From: Sistotremastrum niveocremeum HHB9708
Lineage: Eukaryota; Basidiomycota; Agaricomycetes; Sistotremastrales; Sistotremastraceae
NCBI GenBank assembly: GCA_001630475.1
Contig: KV419397.1
Location: forward strand, 1,123,758 to 1,187,757
Length of the DNA: 64,000 nt
Direction of reading: 5' to 3'
Each line of letters opens with the position of its first letter. The first letter of the stretch is position 1. The translations under genes were made by a program, and so were the position numbers. A model generated the notes under the pieces. That model saw only the letters and a list, made by a program, of their open reading frames with translations. It was not told where the DNA came from and did no database searches. Positions 35,996 through 46,806 of the stretch are shown in pieces.

Positions 35996-38619
35996 ATGCG
36001 TGTCAGCTTTTCGGGAATCGTCGTTGCCCTCGTGAACCTTCATCTCGTCAGCGCTGAGCTGCATGAAGTCTGGTGGAATATCACTTATACGAATGCGAAC
36101 CCTGATGGGCTCTTCGACCGCCAGGTCATTGGTATCAATGGATCGTGGCCGTCTGTCTTTTCTTTTCTTCGAAGTCGTGGATTTGACTTAGTTGTGCGGT
36201 GGCAGACCTCCGCCGATTGAAGTTACTGTGAATGATACTCTCCGCGTCCACGCCGTACGTCCCCTTCGTCATCTTATTCCATCGACGTCTAATAGGGAAG
36301 TAGTTCAACAGCCTCGACGTCCCCACCTCCCTCCACCACCACGGCCAATTCTTCAACTCATCCTCCTACAACGACGGAGCAGTCGGCGTCACTCAATGGT
36401 ACCCTCCCTCCCCCTCCTCTCTCCCGCATTTATTAAGTTTATCGGTAGTGGAATCCCGCCCGGTCAATCGTACACGTACGAAGTCCCGATGAACGTCTCT
36501 GGACAATGGGGAACGTACTGGGTCCATGCCCACGCAACAGGTCAATACGTCGACGGACTCCGTGCACCCGTCGTCATCCACCGCAATCCCGACTTTGTCA
36601 CATCAACCGGCGCAGGTTCGTCTCCTTCCCTCCTTCCCTCCTTCCCTTTTCCCTTTTCCTCCGATCTTCACTCCCATCCTCCTTCCCCGCCGGATCGAAT
36701 CTGACTAACCAAATCCGCAGATCACTCAAAATTCGCTACTCCCCCTCCCCCCTCCGTCCCCGAACCCTACGCATACGACGAAGAATACACCGTCATCCTC
36801 TCAGACTGGTACCACGAACAACACTCCGTCCTCCTCGCCCAATTCATCTCCCAAGCAAACCCCGGAGGCGCCGAACCTGTCCCCGACTCTGCAATTATGT
36901 ATTTCTCGCAGAATGGGAGTTATTTGCCGCCTGCGCCTTGGACGAATGGAGTGGGTGTGGGGGATGCGACGCCTACGGCGGTTGGGTTTAATGAGAATTC
37001 GACGTTGCCTTTCCAGCCGGGTAAGACGTACAGGCTGAGGGTTATTAATCAGAGTGCTTTTTCGATGTTCTTCTTTTGGATTGAGGGACACGATATGCGT
37101 GTCATCGAAGTTGACGGTGTAAGTCCCCCTCCCTCCCCCCTGCTCTCGTTCATCTTATTAATCTATTTATTCTTGTAGACGGACGTGGAAGAGTTCCAGA
37201 CGGATATCGTCACTATTACTGTGGCGCAGCGATATTCCGTCCTCGTTACTGCTCTTAACGATACATCGCAGAACTTCGTCATCCACGCGAACATGGAGTA
37301 CGTCCCCCCCCCCTCCTCCACCTTCTCTTATCCCACTAACCCGAATACGATAGTACCGACATGTTCGATACAGTCCCCGACGCTCTCCAACCTAACATCA
37401 CCTCCTCAATAACCTACAACAACTCCGCACCCTTCGCAACGACAGATAATGCCACCGTAGACACCTACCCCCAATTCCCCGACATCCTCCTAGTCCCTCT
37501 CGAAATAATCCCCGAAATACCCGCATCAGTCCAACACGCACTCACAGTCTCATTCGATACGATGACAGACGGAACGAATCGAGCGATGTTCAATAATATA
37601 ACATATAATGCTCCCCTCGTACCTGCGTTGTTTTCGGAGTTGACGTTGGGGGGGAATGCGAGTGTTCAGGCGGCTTATGGGCCTAGTGCGATTGTTCTGG
37701 ATCATTTGGATGTGGTTGAGTTGACGGTTACGAATCTTGATGCTGGCAAACATCCTTTGTACGTCCCCCCCTCCTCCCCTCCCCTCTCTTCATTCTTTCT
37801 TGTCTCGTCGAAGAATACTCGCTAACGCTCGTATATGACAGCCATCTCCACGGCCACAAATTCGCGATCATAAACCGCGTAGCAGATATAACATCCGACG
37901 ACCCGAGTCAAAATCCTCCCGTTACAGAAGGACAAGCTAATCCGATGAGGAGAGATACGATTGAGATTCCGAGTGGGGGGAGTGTTACGCTTAGATGGGT
38001 AGCTGATAATCCGGGCGCTTGGTTCTTCCATTGTCATATCGAGTACGTCTTTCCTCCCCCTCCCTTTCCTTCCTCCCCCCCTTCATTCTTTCATTCTCTG
38101 GCTATCCTCGTCAACTCGGATTGAGCTAATGGTGTGTGACAGTTGGCATCTTTCCGCCGGTCTAGCAGTCGTATTCCTCGAAGCACCCCTCCTCGCTCAA
38201 AGCGTCACACACCCTCCTCAATACGCCTACGACCAATGTCAGACTCTCGGACAACCGATATCGGGGAACGCAGCTGGACATGCTTCGACTACTGATCTTA
38301 CGGGTCTGACTCTTGGACCGTTCTTGCAGAATAATGGATGGCATGGGAGGGGGATTGGTGCGATGTTCGGGTACGTCTTCTTCCTTCCTTCTTCCTTCTT
38401 TCCTTTGTTATTTCTGGATATGGAGGGGTATGGTGCTGATTTGATGATAGCTGTGTGCTTACTGCTGTACTCGGTATGGCTTCTGTCATATGGTACGCAC
38501 TAGGCGGAAACATCAGCGACGAAGAAATGGAACATGAAGCGAGACAACAAGTATATGAGAAGGAACGAAGGGGTGGGAAGTTCGGTGTTGTTAAGCGGTT
38601 GTTTAAGGCGAAGAATTAG
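35996..38619 (+). CDS. FET3: Multicopper ferroxidase Fet3
   Basis: Ten exons (35996-36150, 36206-36254, 36304-36398, 36449-36615, 36721-37118, 37179-37297, 37354-37758, 37842-38042, 38143-38370, 38451-38619) give about 661 residues. Fet3 oxidises Fe(II) with reduction of oxygen and hands Fe(III) to Ftr1. Seen here: a signal peptide (MRVSFSGIVVALVNLHLVSA), then three cupredoxin domains with all four copper-ligand blocks: TSLHHHGQF, YWVHAHATGQY, HPFHLHGHKF and HCHIDWHLSAGL. The sequences YDEEYTVILSDWYHEQ and WIEGHDMRVIEVDG match Fet3-type oxidases better than laccases. A C-terminal membrane span (GCVLTAVLGMASVIWYALG) and a short basic tail place the enzyme outside the plasma membrane. Introns are markedly C/T-rich and often start GTACGTC. 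Divergent partner of FTR1. Some donors (for example GTCTGT for intron 1) are weak, but the frame holds throughout. Confidence 0.92.
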
Positions 38620-41600
38620 CTTTTCTTCTTGCTTTGAGTTTTGAGTTGATAAAATTTACTAACTGACGGTGATGACTGCGGTTTTGTTTTCTATTATATT
38701 CTTTTACGATGTCGGATACGAGTATAATAGTATTACCTTTATGCATCATGACTTTCAACTCTATCATCGCGTGCTTTGTCTATATCCTCACCGACGAGAT
38801 TCGGTTAGAGCCTTCACTGTCGACGTTCATTGACTATTGTCTCGGTCACCTCGCTCTGTTACCGATTGCTCTTCGGAAAGATATTAACCTACAACGACCA
38901 CCTTCACAATTGCAAACAACGAAAGACGTACAAAGCCCGCAATATCGACTATACTTAGCCAGGATCCCTATCCCTATTCCAACTCCTAGACTCCACATGA
39001 TGGACCTGACAGCTCCACGCGTCTCGAATGATTCGAATCCACAAGCCCGTAGCGAGACTAACGAATGAATAGGAACTTGAATAGGATCCTCCGAAGTTGC
39101 GCAACTTGCCTTTCATAGCATAGTCGGCAGTCCGTCTCATAACGAGCTTCCTTGCTCTGGACGTGGTGTGCATATCCGTGAAGAGCGTGACGAGTAGACC
39201 ATCTGGCGAGAAGAATTCTTTCGATTTCGGTGCCTTTTACTATTAGCCTGAGCGGGATCTGAATCTCAAACTCTTCCTCGTCGTTATTCGGCGATCATCG
39301 TGATGTAGGGCCTCGGAGCCTTTGTAAAGGGTGCCTTATGACCTATCGGTACGACTTAGCGTTATGAATTAAAAATGTGGTGGTGCCTTGTACGAACCCT
39401 TGTACTCCGCTAAAACAGCTCGTCAAACCTCAAACGAACGAGGGTTCGATTGATGCACAATGTGGATGCCGGTCTACAGATCAGATCGCTCGACGCTGTC
39501 CTCGGGCCCGGAGCCGCTAAATCATTCTAGGGACCTTGCACTTGAATTTGGAAGACCGGACGGGTGGGCGGGATACAGGATTGAATGTCACGTTGACAAG
39601 AAGGTTGACACGAGCTGGCGGCCGCGCTTATGCCTATTGTGGAGTTGTTTGGCTGAGAGGAATGATGCAGATGTTAACGGTGACCCCTGGTGTCAAATTT
39701 TGCACGCTTACTTCGCTTCTCTCGGAAGTAGTTGGGTAAACTTACCGCACCGAGTCCACGTTGCACGGTCAACCGCACTGAGCGATGCCTTCGAGTCTCG
39801 AGTCATCTGCATACATTAACTTAGCATAATCGCCTTAACCAAGAGCGCAAGGTCCTACCTCACCGTCCTCGAAATCCAACGGCGAAAATTGACGAATCCA
39901 CATTCTTGGCGCTAAGAACCTTCCCTTCGGGTCATCCTAGGACCAAAGGACCTAGGGCATATCAGATAAAGCACTGAATCCCGACCCGGCATCTCCTGCC
40001 GAACCCTCCAAGGGGAATACCCGCGGAAAAATAATGCCCTAGGACTTAATCTGACTTAAAAGTTAAGTCGAAGTGGTTACGGCTTAACGAGGGGGTGTTA
40101 TCTGATAACCCACTAATTAAGAATTTGATCTCCGATCGGCTTCTTTTGGTGACGAACTCCGTGACACGTCGATGCCTCCAACTGCCGAGGGTCGTTTTGG
40201 ATGAGAACCTGAGGTAGATGCGCGCTAAGGATGCCGTTATACATGTGCTTGTGTCCAGAGAGTTGCTGGCAGGAATTCAAGATGTTCGCGAGCGTTGGCG
40301 GCAGGGTCCGGCTTTTTTCGTTCCTGACCCTCGTTTAGACGCCGAGCTCCGGAGGAGCACGGAACTACCGGAAGGAGAGTTGATGTGCTAAATTTGAGAG
40401 CGGAAATAATATTTATCTGATAAGATGAAAGGGGGTAATTTCTGCTGCCGGGATCGCGAGAAGAGGATGACATTGGCTGTGCTCTCGATCTTAGAGTAGT
40501 TGTGTAAACGCGAGAAGAAAATATGACAGAACCGAAAGACATAGCTCGTGGAATGAACTGTAGTTGCATTCAGAAACGAAAATTCGAATATGTCGCAGCA
40601 ATAATCGAGAGCAGAAGTATATCCTGGGTCTCATTTCTTTCGTGGATCGAGAGCCAAGCAGGAATGCTCCACAAAATTCCTCCTCGGTGGAGAAGACGCT
40701 ATTCCATAAAGACCTGACGGCCTGCATATCTCACGACGAGCCCTGAATATATCTCGCTTCTGGATATATTCCAAAAATAGAGCCTTGACCCCAGGACAAA
40801 GGGCCCGCTAGAACGTATACTCGAACAAGTATAGTTCTAGGGTCTAGGACAAAACGTCTAGCCGGAAGAGCCACAAGCAAGAATGCGAACGATGTTCAAA
40901 GAAGAATAAAGACAAGGGCCCGTCACGCGCCATGATGAACCAGAGTTTGATGGAGAGGATATCGTGAAGTACGGGAATGGGCTTAAAGGATTCAGGAACA
41001 TGGATGACGCGTCGGAGCGATGTCGGACGACGATAGCCAGCTTGTGGTACTGGAACTTCTTGTCATGCGGTTGTGGACGACACGTAAAACTAAGAGTCTC
41101 CTTTGTAGAGCAAGAAGGTGTAAGCGGAGGGAGAGGGTTGAGAGAGCATCGGTCTTACAGAGTGTGATGAGGTGACGATGATATATTGGAGGATATAGAG
41201 TCCGCGCAGGAACACCAACTCGGCAGACCGGGTGCTTCTGTTCTCTTGTCAGCAGCTGGAGGAGCGCGAGCAGACTCTGCCTAAGAGCGCTCAGCAATCT
41301 TCAAGTAAACGTCCAAGAGACGCGATACGCTCTTTGGCCTTATGAACGGCAGTATCTGAGCCCACATTCGGTGAGGCTACCAGACCAAAGACGGACATGA
41401 AGGATGGGACAGCCGTAATGATATCGTGTATCTGAGAGAGATAACAAAGGTGAGTGAGCACCGAAAGCAATGATGTTATATAATGGCTCACCTAAGGTCT
41501 TCGACTCAGTCCTCTATACGACTCCCGAATACTCATTTCGTCGACTTGAATCTCTGACGCTCAACGGACCTCTACCAGTATCAACGCATCCCGCTTCATA

Positions 41601-44543
41601 TGTCCTTCTCTGCTTCCCAACAACGACCTTGAGGTCCGAGAAAGGCGAGAGGTGGTCTCCGGTTGCAGCATGTCGGTTATGCTATCGACGTCGGCGAACG
41701 AGCCTCGGCGCAGGCGCTGCTCTAAAATGACCTTATGCATCTTCTCAAGCCTGTATTTTTCTTGCACCACCGTCAGTCCCCCTGTTTCAAAATTTCTCTT
41801 CAACATTTCTCGTGCCTGGAAGACCTGACGGAACGACAACTCATCAAGTCATCAAGGCGAACGCCGTGTTGAAAGGGCGCACAGAAGGACGTCGCTCGAA
41901 GATACCATCCCGTACCCAACGACGGTGAGCGTGGTGGCCCTGCGCGATGGACGTTCGATAAAAGAATACATGGATTTGATTCCGCCGGACGAAGGATCGA
42001 GCTTTAAGGTGGAAGCTGATTGACTAAGCCGACGGATGTGTGAGTTTCATCATTATATGAGGTGGACAGCTCTGATGACATACCGAAAGGTCGACGTGAT
42101 AATCCCATGACTCGACGTGTATCCTAGGCTTGGAGAGATATCCCGCGACGAGGAGGAAACAGGCCACACTCTGAAGTCAGACGCTCAGTTAATCGCAAAA
42201 GGGGATTCGAAATTCACATACCTGATAATCACAGTCCTGTCCTCGACCGAGTCTATGCCCCATCCAAGGAGTTTAAGTTCGATGCTGCTTTTCGACGTTG
42301 CGCGGGGAATAAGCGCCGGTGCCCCTATCCTCTCGTCTCAGCCTCCAACGTCGAAGTCAGACATACTGGTCAAAATGAGTTATTGCTATGAGTTAATGAG
42401 AGCTAGAGGACGTACATATATCGAGATTGACGCGATATTTGCAGGTAGGGCTCGAATGCATCAAGGTCGATCTCATTGAGAATTCGGTAAGAAAAGTCGT
42501 TTATTTTCGTCACTTTGACAGCTTCATCCAAGCATCTCGCAGTACAGGCTCATCGTGGTCTTGAGCCTTCGAAAACAGGGAAAAGCAAGGCGGGAGCACT
42601 ATAGGAATTGACGCTTTTCAGAGTCTTCAGATATGTCGCGGAGGCTGCGAGCGGATCCGTGGGAAACCCCGAAATGACAGCACATACATTTTCCTTTCGT
42701 TTGGAACTAGTACTGCTATTCTTATTTTATGTAGATTGCACAAGATTCTCATTGAATAATGACATCCGAGAGTCGTACAAAAAAATTGCCCCGATCGGTG
42801 TCACTTATATTAGGCGCCCTCGCGAATTCGTCCAGGGGTATTACATAGGTCGACGGAGAAGCAAGACTAGTCGTTATTGCGACGAGTATGGCCTGACGTG
42901 CCGCATAACTACGCAACAGAAGATTTCATTTCCGACCGACAGTCATGGTCCATGTGAAGTGTCTCCTCCAATCTGAAGGTCTAGGCCCGTTCGTGGCCGA
43001 AGAGGTGTTGAGGATGTATGTTGGCAACTGAGAGATTGGTGTATGAGGAAGAATCATTCACGACCTGCGCTTCTGAGGCTCGAGAAGCAGGGATTGAGGG
43101 AGATAGAAGGCTACTTTCCACAATCGTCTCATCATTTGAGAGAGTTTTCGCTGACGTAATGGATGATGAACATATGCAAGGAGGAGCAGATGCTTCGATC
43201 ATAGCGATCGTGAACATGAAGGAATGGGTAGGTTGAAATGCGGTGGTGGCAGTACGAAAGACCATGATGTGCGAGAACAGGTAGCGAAGTTTGACAATTC
43301 GGATGTATCGGAGACTGACGGAATAGCCAACGAAGCTGTGGTGGTGGTGGGCGAAGAACGTCTCGACGGCTCGGCTGCGAAAACGCAGAGCAGATGATGA
43401 ACGATGGAGACGGCAAGATACCGCGTACATGTCTCTGTCCATTCGACGGCGAGATCAGTGATCCAAAAGTTGACAACTCGATTGAGGACCAGCCTTATTC
43501 AATAACCAATGCGCCGGCGAGCCACCGACACTTTGAGCGAAAGGACCCTCAGCTGGCTGTTCATATATCGAGATCGTGCTGATTTTTCTTGAAGATGATA
43601 CACAGCTCTCGCACAAATTGGATGTGAATGAGGCCATGAGGCTCATTCGACTTGTGAGGTTGGATGCCGGTCGTTCTATCCCGTGCCATCGAGTCTAGGC
43701 TTCGCGACGTGCCACATATACAATGCGAGGCCAGGGAAGACCGAAATGAGAGGACATGAATCATCTTTTAGTCCAGACCAGCGTCGTCGAATAAGCAGGG
43801 TGGATAAAGTGGGGATTGGGGCATAAAAGATACGTGTTGACGCGTTTCGACCAGCCAAGCTGTTCTTCGTTAATTGGTAACTCGGAAGTGAAGGGGAGGC
43901 GGCTTGTGACCTGCAAAATCCGACCAGGTCATAGGGTTTACGAATATCAGAAATACAGAGGATATTGAGACCATACCTACGTCGCAGTCACCCAGATGTC
44001 CCATATATAGTATAACTCCACCAGGCGAGTTCCAGCGTGGCCCATAAAAATCCAGCAGGCGCACCACAGGAACGATCCAGAGTTTTGTTAGGGAACGAAC
44101 TCACGCTCGAGGTGCTTGGTGAGGTAGCTAACGAGACTGGAAGGGCAGGATGTTGTTTGGCCTTATTTGCACACGTTATCCGTCCAAATAATCTGAGATT
44201 GAGATAGCGATGACTGTTCTCGCAAGTCAAGTGTATCAACGAATCTAAGTACCATGTGAAGGCCACTGAGAGCCACTTCCTCTCGTTCTCCATGCACGAT
44301 GTCCACACTTCGATGCGCCGCATGACCCACCATCCGCCCTTCGTCTATAGCGTGAATTCGATGTTGCACGTGAAATTGGCTTTAAGATGGCCAAGGCATT
44401 GGCACTGGAAGACTCTGGAATATCTCGGGATGAATAACCTCGAATATTGCAAGAGCAACGGCAAAAGCGAAGCTCAGGTACCCCTCAGAAGTTCAGAACG
44501 ACGCCCCGTCCGGACTGAATTCGATGAGACGAACGAACGAGAG
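38620..44543. other. Gene-poor segment
   Basis: About 5.9 kb with no convincing gene. A small plus-strand frame at 38709-39068 begins with hydrophobic residues but has no family match I know. Region 39830-40150 is rich in short palindromes (CCTAGGACC, GACTTAAAAGTTAAGTC). Three GATA words of the ATC(A/T)GATAA type lie at 39961-39969, 40098-40106 and 40413-40421. Copy B of the decayed inverted pair is at 40738-41410. Confidence 0.45.
40738..41410 (-). pseudogene. Decayed gene fragment, copy B of an inverted pair
   Basis: Reverse-orientation partner of 30835-31525, about 10 kb away on the other side of the iron cluster. Read on the minus strand, the copy-B sequence follows copy A in the same order over nearly 700 bp, including the words for LRGLYI and the closing block near 40738-40860. 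Neither copy keeps a long frame. The ancestral product is not recognised. Confidence 0.5.
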
Positions 44544-46525
44544 TCAAAACTCATGTATAGACTCAGAGTTTGTAAAGCAGAAGGTCGCGCACTTGGAGTA
44601 GATCGGTCGACGCGGCATCGTATCGGCTTTCTCGAAATCCCAAATATACAGGGTGTCGAGGCGAAGGTCACCGATCCTCTCCCGTGAAGCGAAAGCCCTG
44701 TTAACTTCCTTGACGTTGAAACTGGTGACGTCTATGTCCAACCTCGTGAGCATAGGGAGGATCGACGGATCTCCTAATGCCTTGCAGAAGCTGAGAGAGT
44801 ATTTCTTCAGCGTGCCATGAATCTCGAGACGAGTCACATCCGGGAAGAAAGCCAAGAATGCTTTCCAAATGTCAGGCGAAAGGACTTCATCGACGATAGA
44901 ATCGAGAGATAGAGTGGTGATGGTTCCCAGAGGAAGATGTGAAGTGACGGAAGCGAGAACTGGGGGCATACCGCTTTCATTCTGGAAAGACCCGATGTTC
45001 CCCCAGAGAGAATAATCTGGGTTGTGTCTGGCATCTTCAATATCCTCTGTCATATGATAGTCTGCGACTATGACGTGACCGAGTCGCGGATGCAACATCA
45101 AGGTCTTGCACCGACTAAGCATATCCCGAACGTATGACGGGAGAATGCTGTAGCGTCTAAATAGTGCGTCCTCTGCATTGGGCTGGCCGTCTAAAATCAT
45201 TGCATCGAGTTGTGAAAAGATCACAGACGAAAGGAAGAAATTCGGGGAAATGGAAGAAGGCAGAAACAACTCTAGTTTCTTGCACCGTTTCAATTCAACC
45301 CTTGTGTTGGCATTATGATTTGTTGAATGTTCCTGGCGAAAATCAAGGCGTCGCAAAGTCATTTCTTCCAGATTGGGCGTGTGATCCAGGAACCCGATAA
45401 ATTCATGGATCGAAATGAAGGGATCGACGTTAGGCGACGATACGATGGTTATCTTTCGCAGAAGAGGGAGTAGGGAATAGCTTTCCAACTTTGGGAGCAC
45501 ACAACCTATGATTTCCATCGTACGAAGATTGGGAAAGTTTCGGAAGAGACCAGTTCCAAGGGAAGGTGACGTGGCGGGCTTGCTCTTGACGCTCAAGTGT
45601 CTGAGCATCGGTCCCTTCTGATCCCATAACTCCATGAGCCTACTTGAGCGCAGGCCATATCCCGGCGAGTCTGAATCAGGCTGCACATAGAGTAAATTGA
45701 GGCCGTCCAATCGGTGAATGTGCCGGATGATCAGTTCGACAGAGTCCATCTTGGAGTCCATATCACCGCCTGTTAGGGGAGCCACACGATCAGTGGCCAC
45801 CATGAAATCCAACGGTGATCCTCGAGATCGCTCAATTAAGCCGGAAACAACTTTTTGCGGCCAGCTGAAGTTGATATGAGACCACAAACTTCCGTTGTCG
45901 AGGGCCACTATTCGCCAGTGGGAACATCTAGTCACACGGTACAGATTGAGAGTTGAATCCAATGAGTTGGACCACGTACATTTGGGAAATGCGTATTGTC
46001 TCGGGCAAGACGCCCATATCAGACCAGAACAATAACTCCCTTACATCGGCAGCATAGTGCTCAAAGATCATGCCTATGAGCTCCACCGGCATTTGGATGA
46101 CGGGCAACAGTCTGTTCATCTCGCGTCTGAGAATGACGCCCTCCATCCCAGCAGAGTAGATGATCTTCTCAAGAACTTCTCCCTCAGATAGCTCCTTCGC
46201 TTTCGCATCTCGAAACGCCGTCAATTTTTCTGCATCACCGATGTGTTGGATATTTTCGACAGTCACTATATTATGAATAGCAGTCGTCACTCTAGATATC
46301 TGGATCAGTATGACGCGTGATTGTAGAGAACAACGCGTACCTGGACTTCATCCTGGCCAACTGATGAGCGTCTCGGCGAATATCAACGAGACGCGAGGCC
46401 CATGGTTCACAGGACACGTCGGCATTCTTCAAGACTGTCTTCAAGAAGGTATCTATTCCCTTCTCGGTGGAATCCAAGGTTTGTTGAAGACTGTCAGCAT
46501 CCGCGAGAACAGTTGGAGGCGGCAT
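44544..46525 (-). CDS. F-box-like/LRR-like protein (family 1, minus strand)
   Basis: Exons in reading order 46341-46525 (185 nt), 45980-46291 (312 nt) and 44544-45927 (1384 nt) give about 626 residues. The frame is open further upstream, but the ATG at 46525 (MPPPTVLADADSLQQ) gives the family's exact 185-nt first exon. The F-box core QMPVELIGMIFEHYAA is in exon 2; exon 3 opens C-S-H-W-R-I-V-A-L and LWSHINFSWPQKV. LRR-like stretches include PNLRTMEIIGCVLPKL and PNLEEMTLRRLDF, and the end is FCFTNSESIHEF. No TTGAAACTCCGA element is present upstream. Probable SCF substrate receptor by F-box; target unknown. It stands head-to-tail with the next minus-strand F-box gene, about 280 bp away. Confidence 0.8.
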
Positions 46526-46806
46526 TACTTGCACGAGAGGTCGAAGATTGGTGCCAGCGCTAATGGAATATTGATTTTAGTCATGGCTCGGCAAACACGT
46601 AGGCGCCGAAACGAACAACTTGAGCGACTGAAATTTGGACTGAAAGAGGCATGAATACAAAAAGATATAAAAATGTACACAAATGCAATCCACTCGGTAT
46701 GCTGCTCAGGACAGCTCGAGAATAAATGACAGGGCCCAGAATAAATTCATCTTTCCTGATCTTCAACAACTACTAGTGCTATCCACATCATCTCCATCGT
46801 CAGTCG

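Noticed and set aside
36496-37118. Calling the multicopper oxidase a laccase
   Set aside because: The C-terminal membrane span, WIEGHDMRVIEVDG-type sequence and divergent pairing with an iron permease fit Fet3, not a secreted laccase.
39420-39470. GGGTTCGATTG resembling a tRNA B-box
   Set aside because: No matching A-box or cloverleaf around it on either strand.
39830-40150. Palindrome-rich segment as a possible transposon end
   Set aside because: The short palindromes (CCTAGGACC, GACTTAAAAGTTAAGTC) do not form a bounded element with inverted ends or a target duplication.
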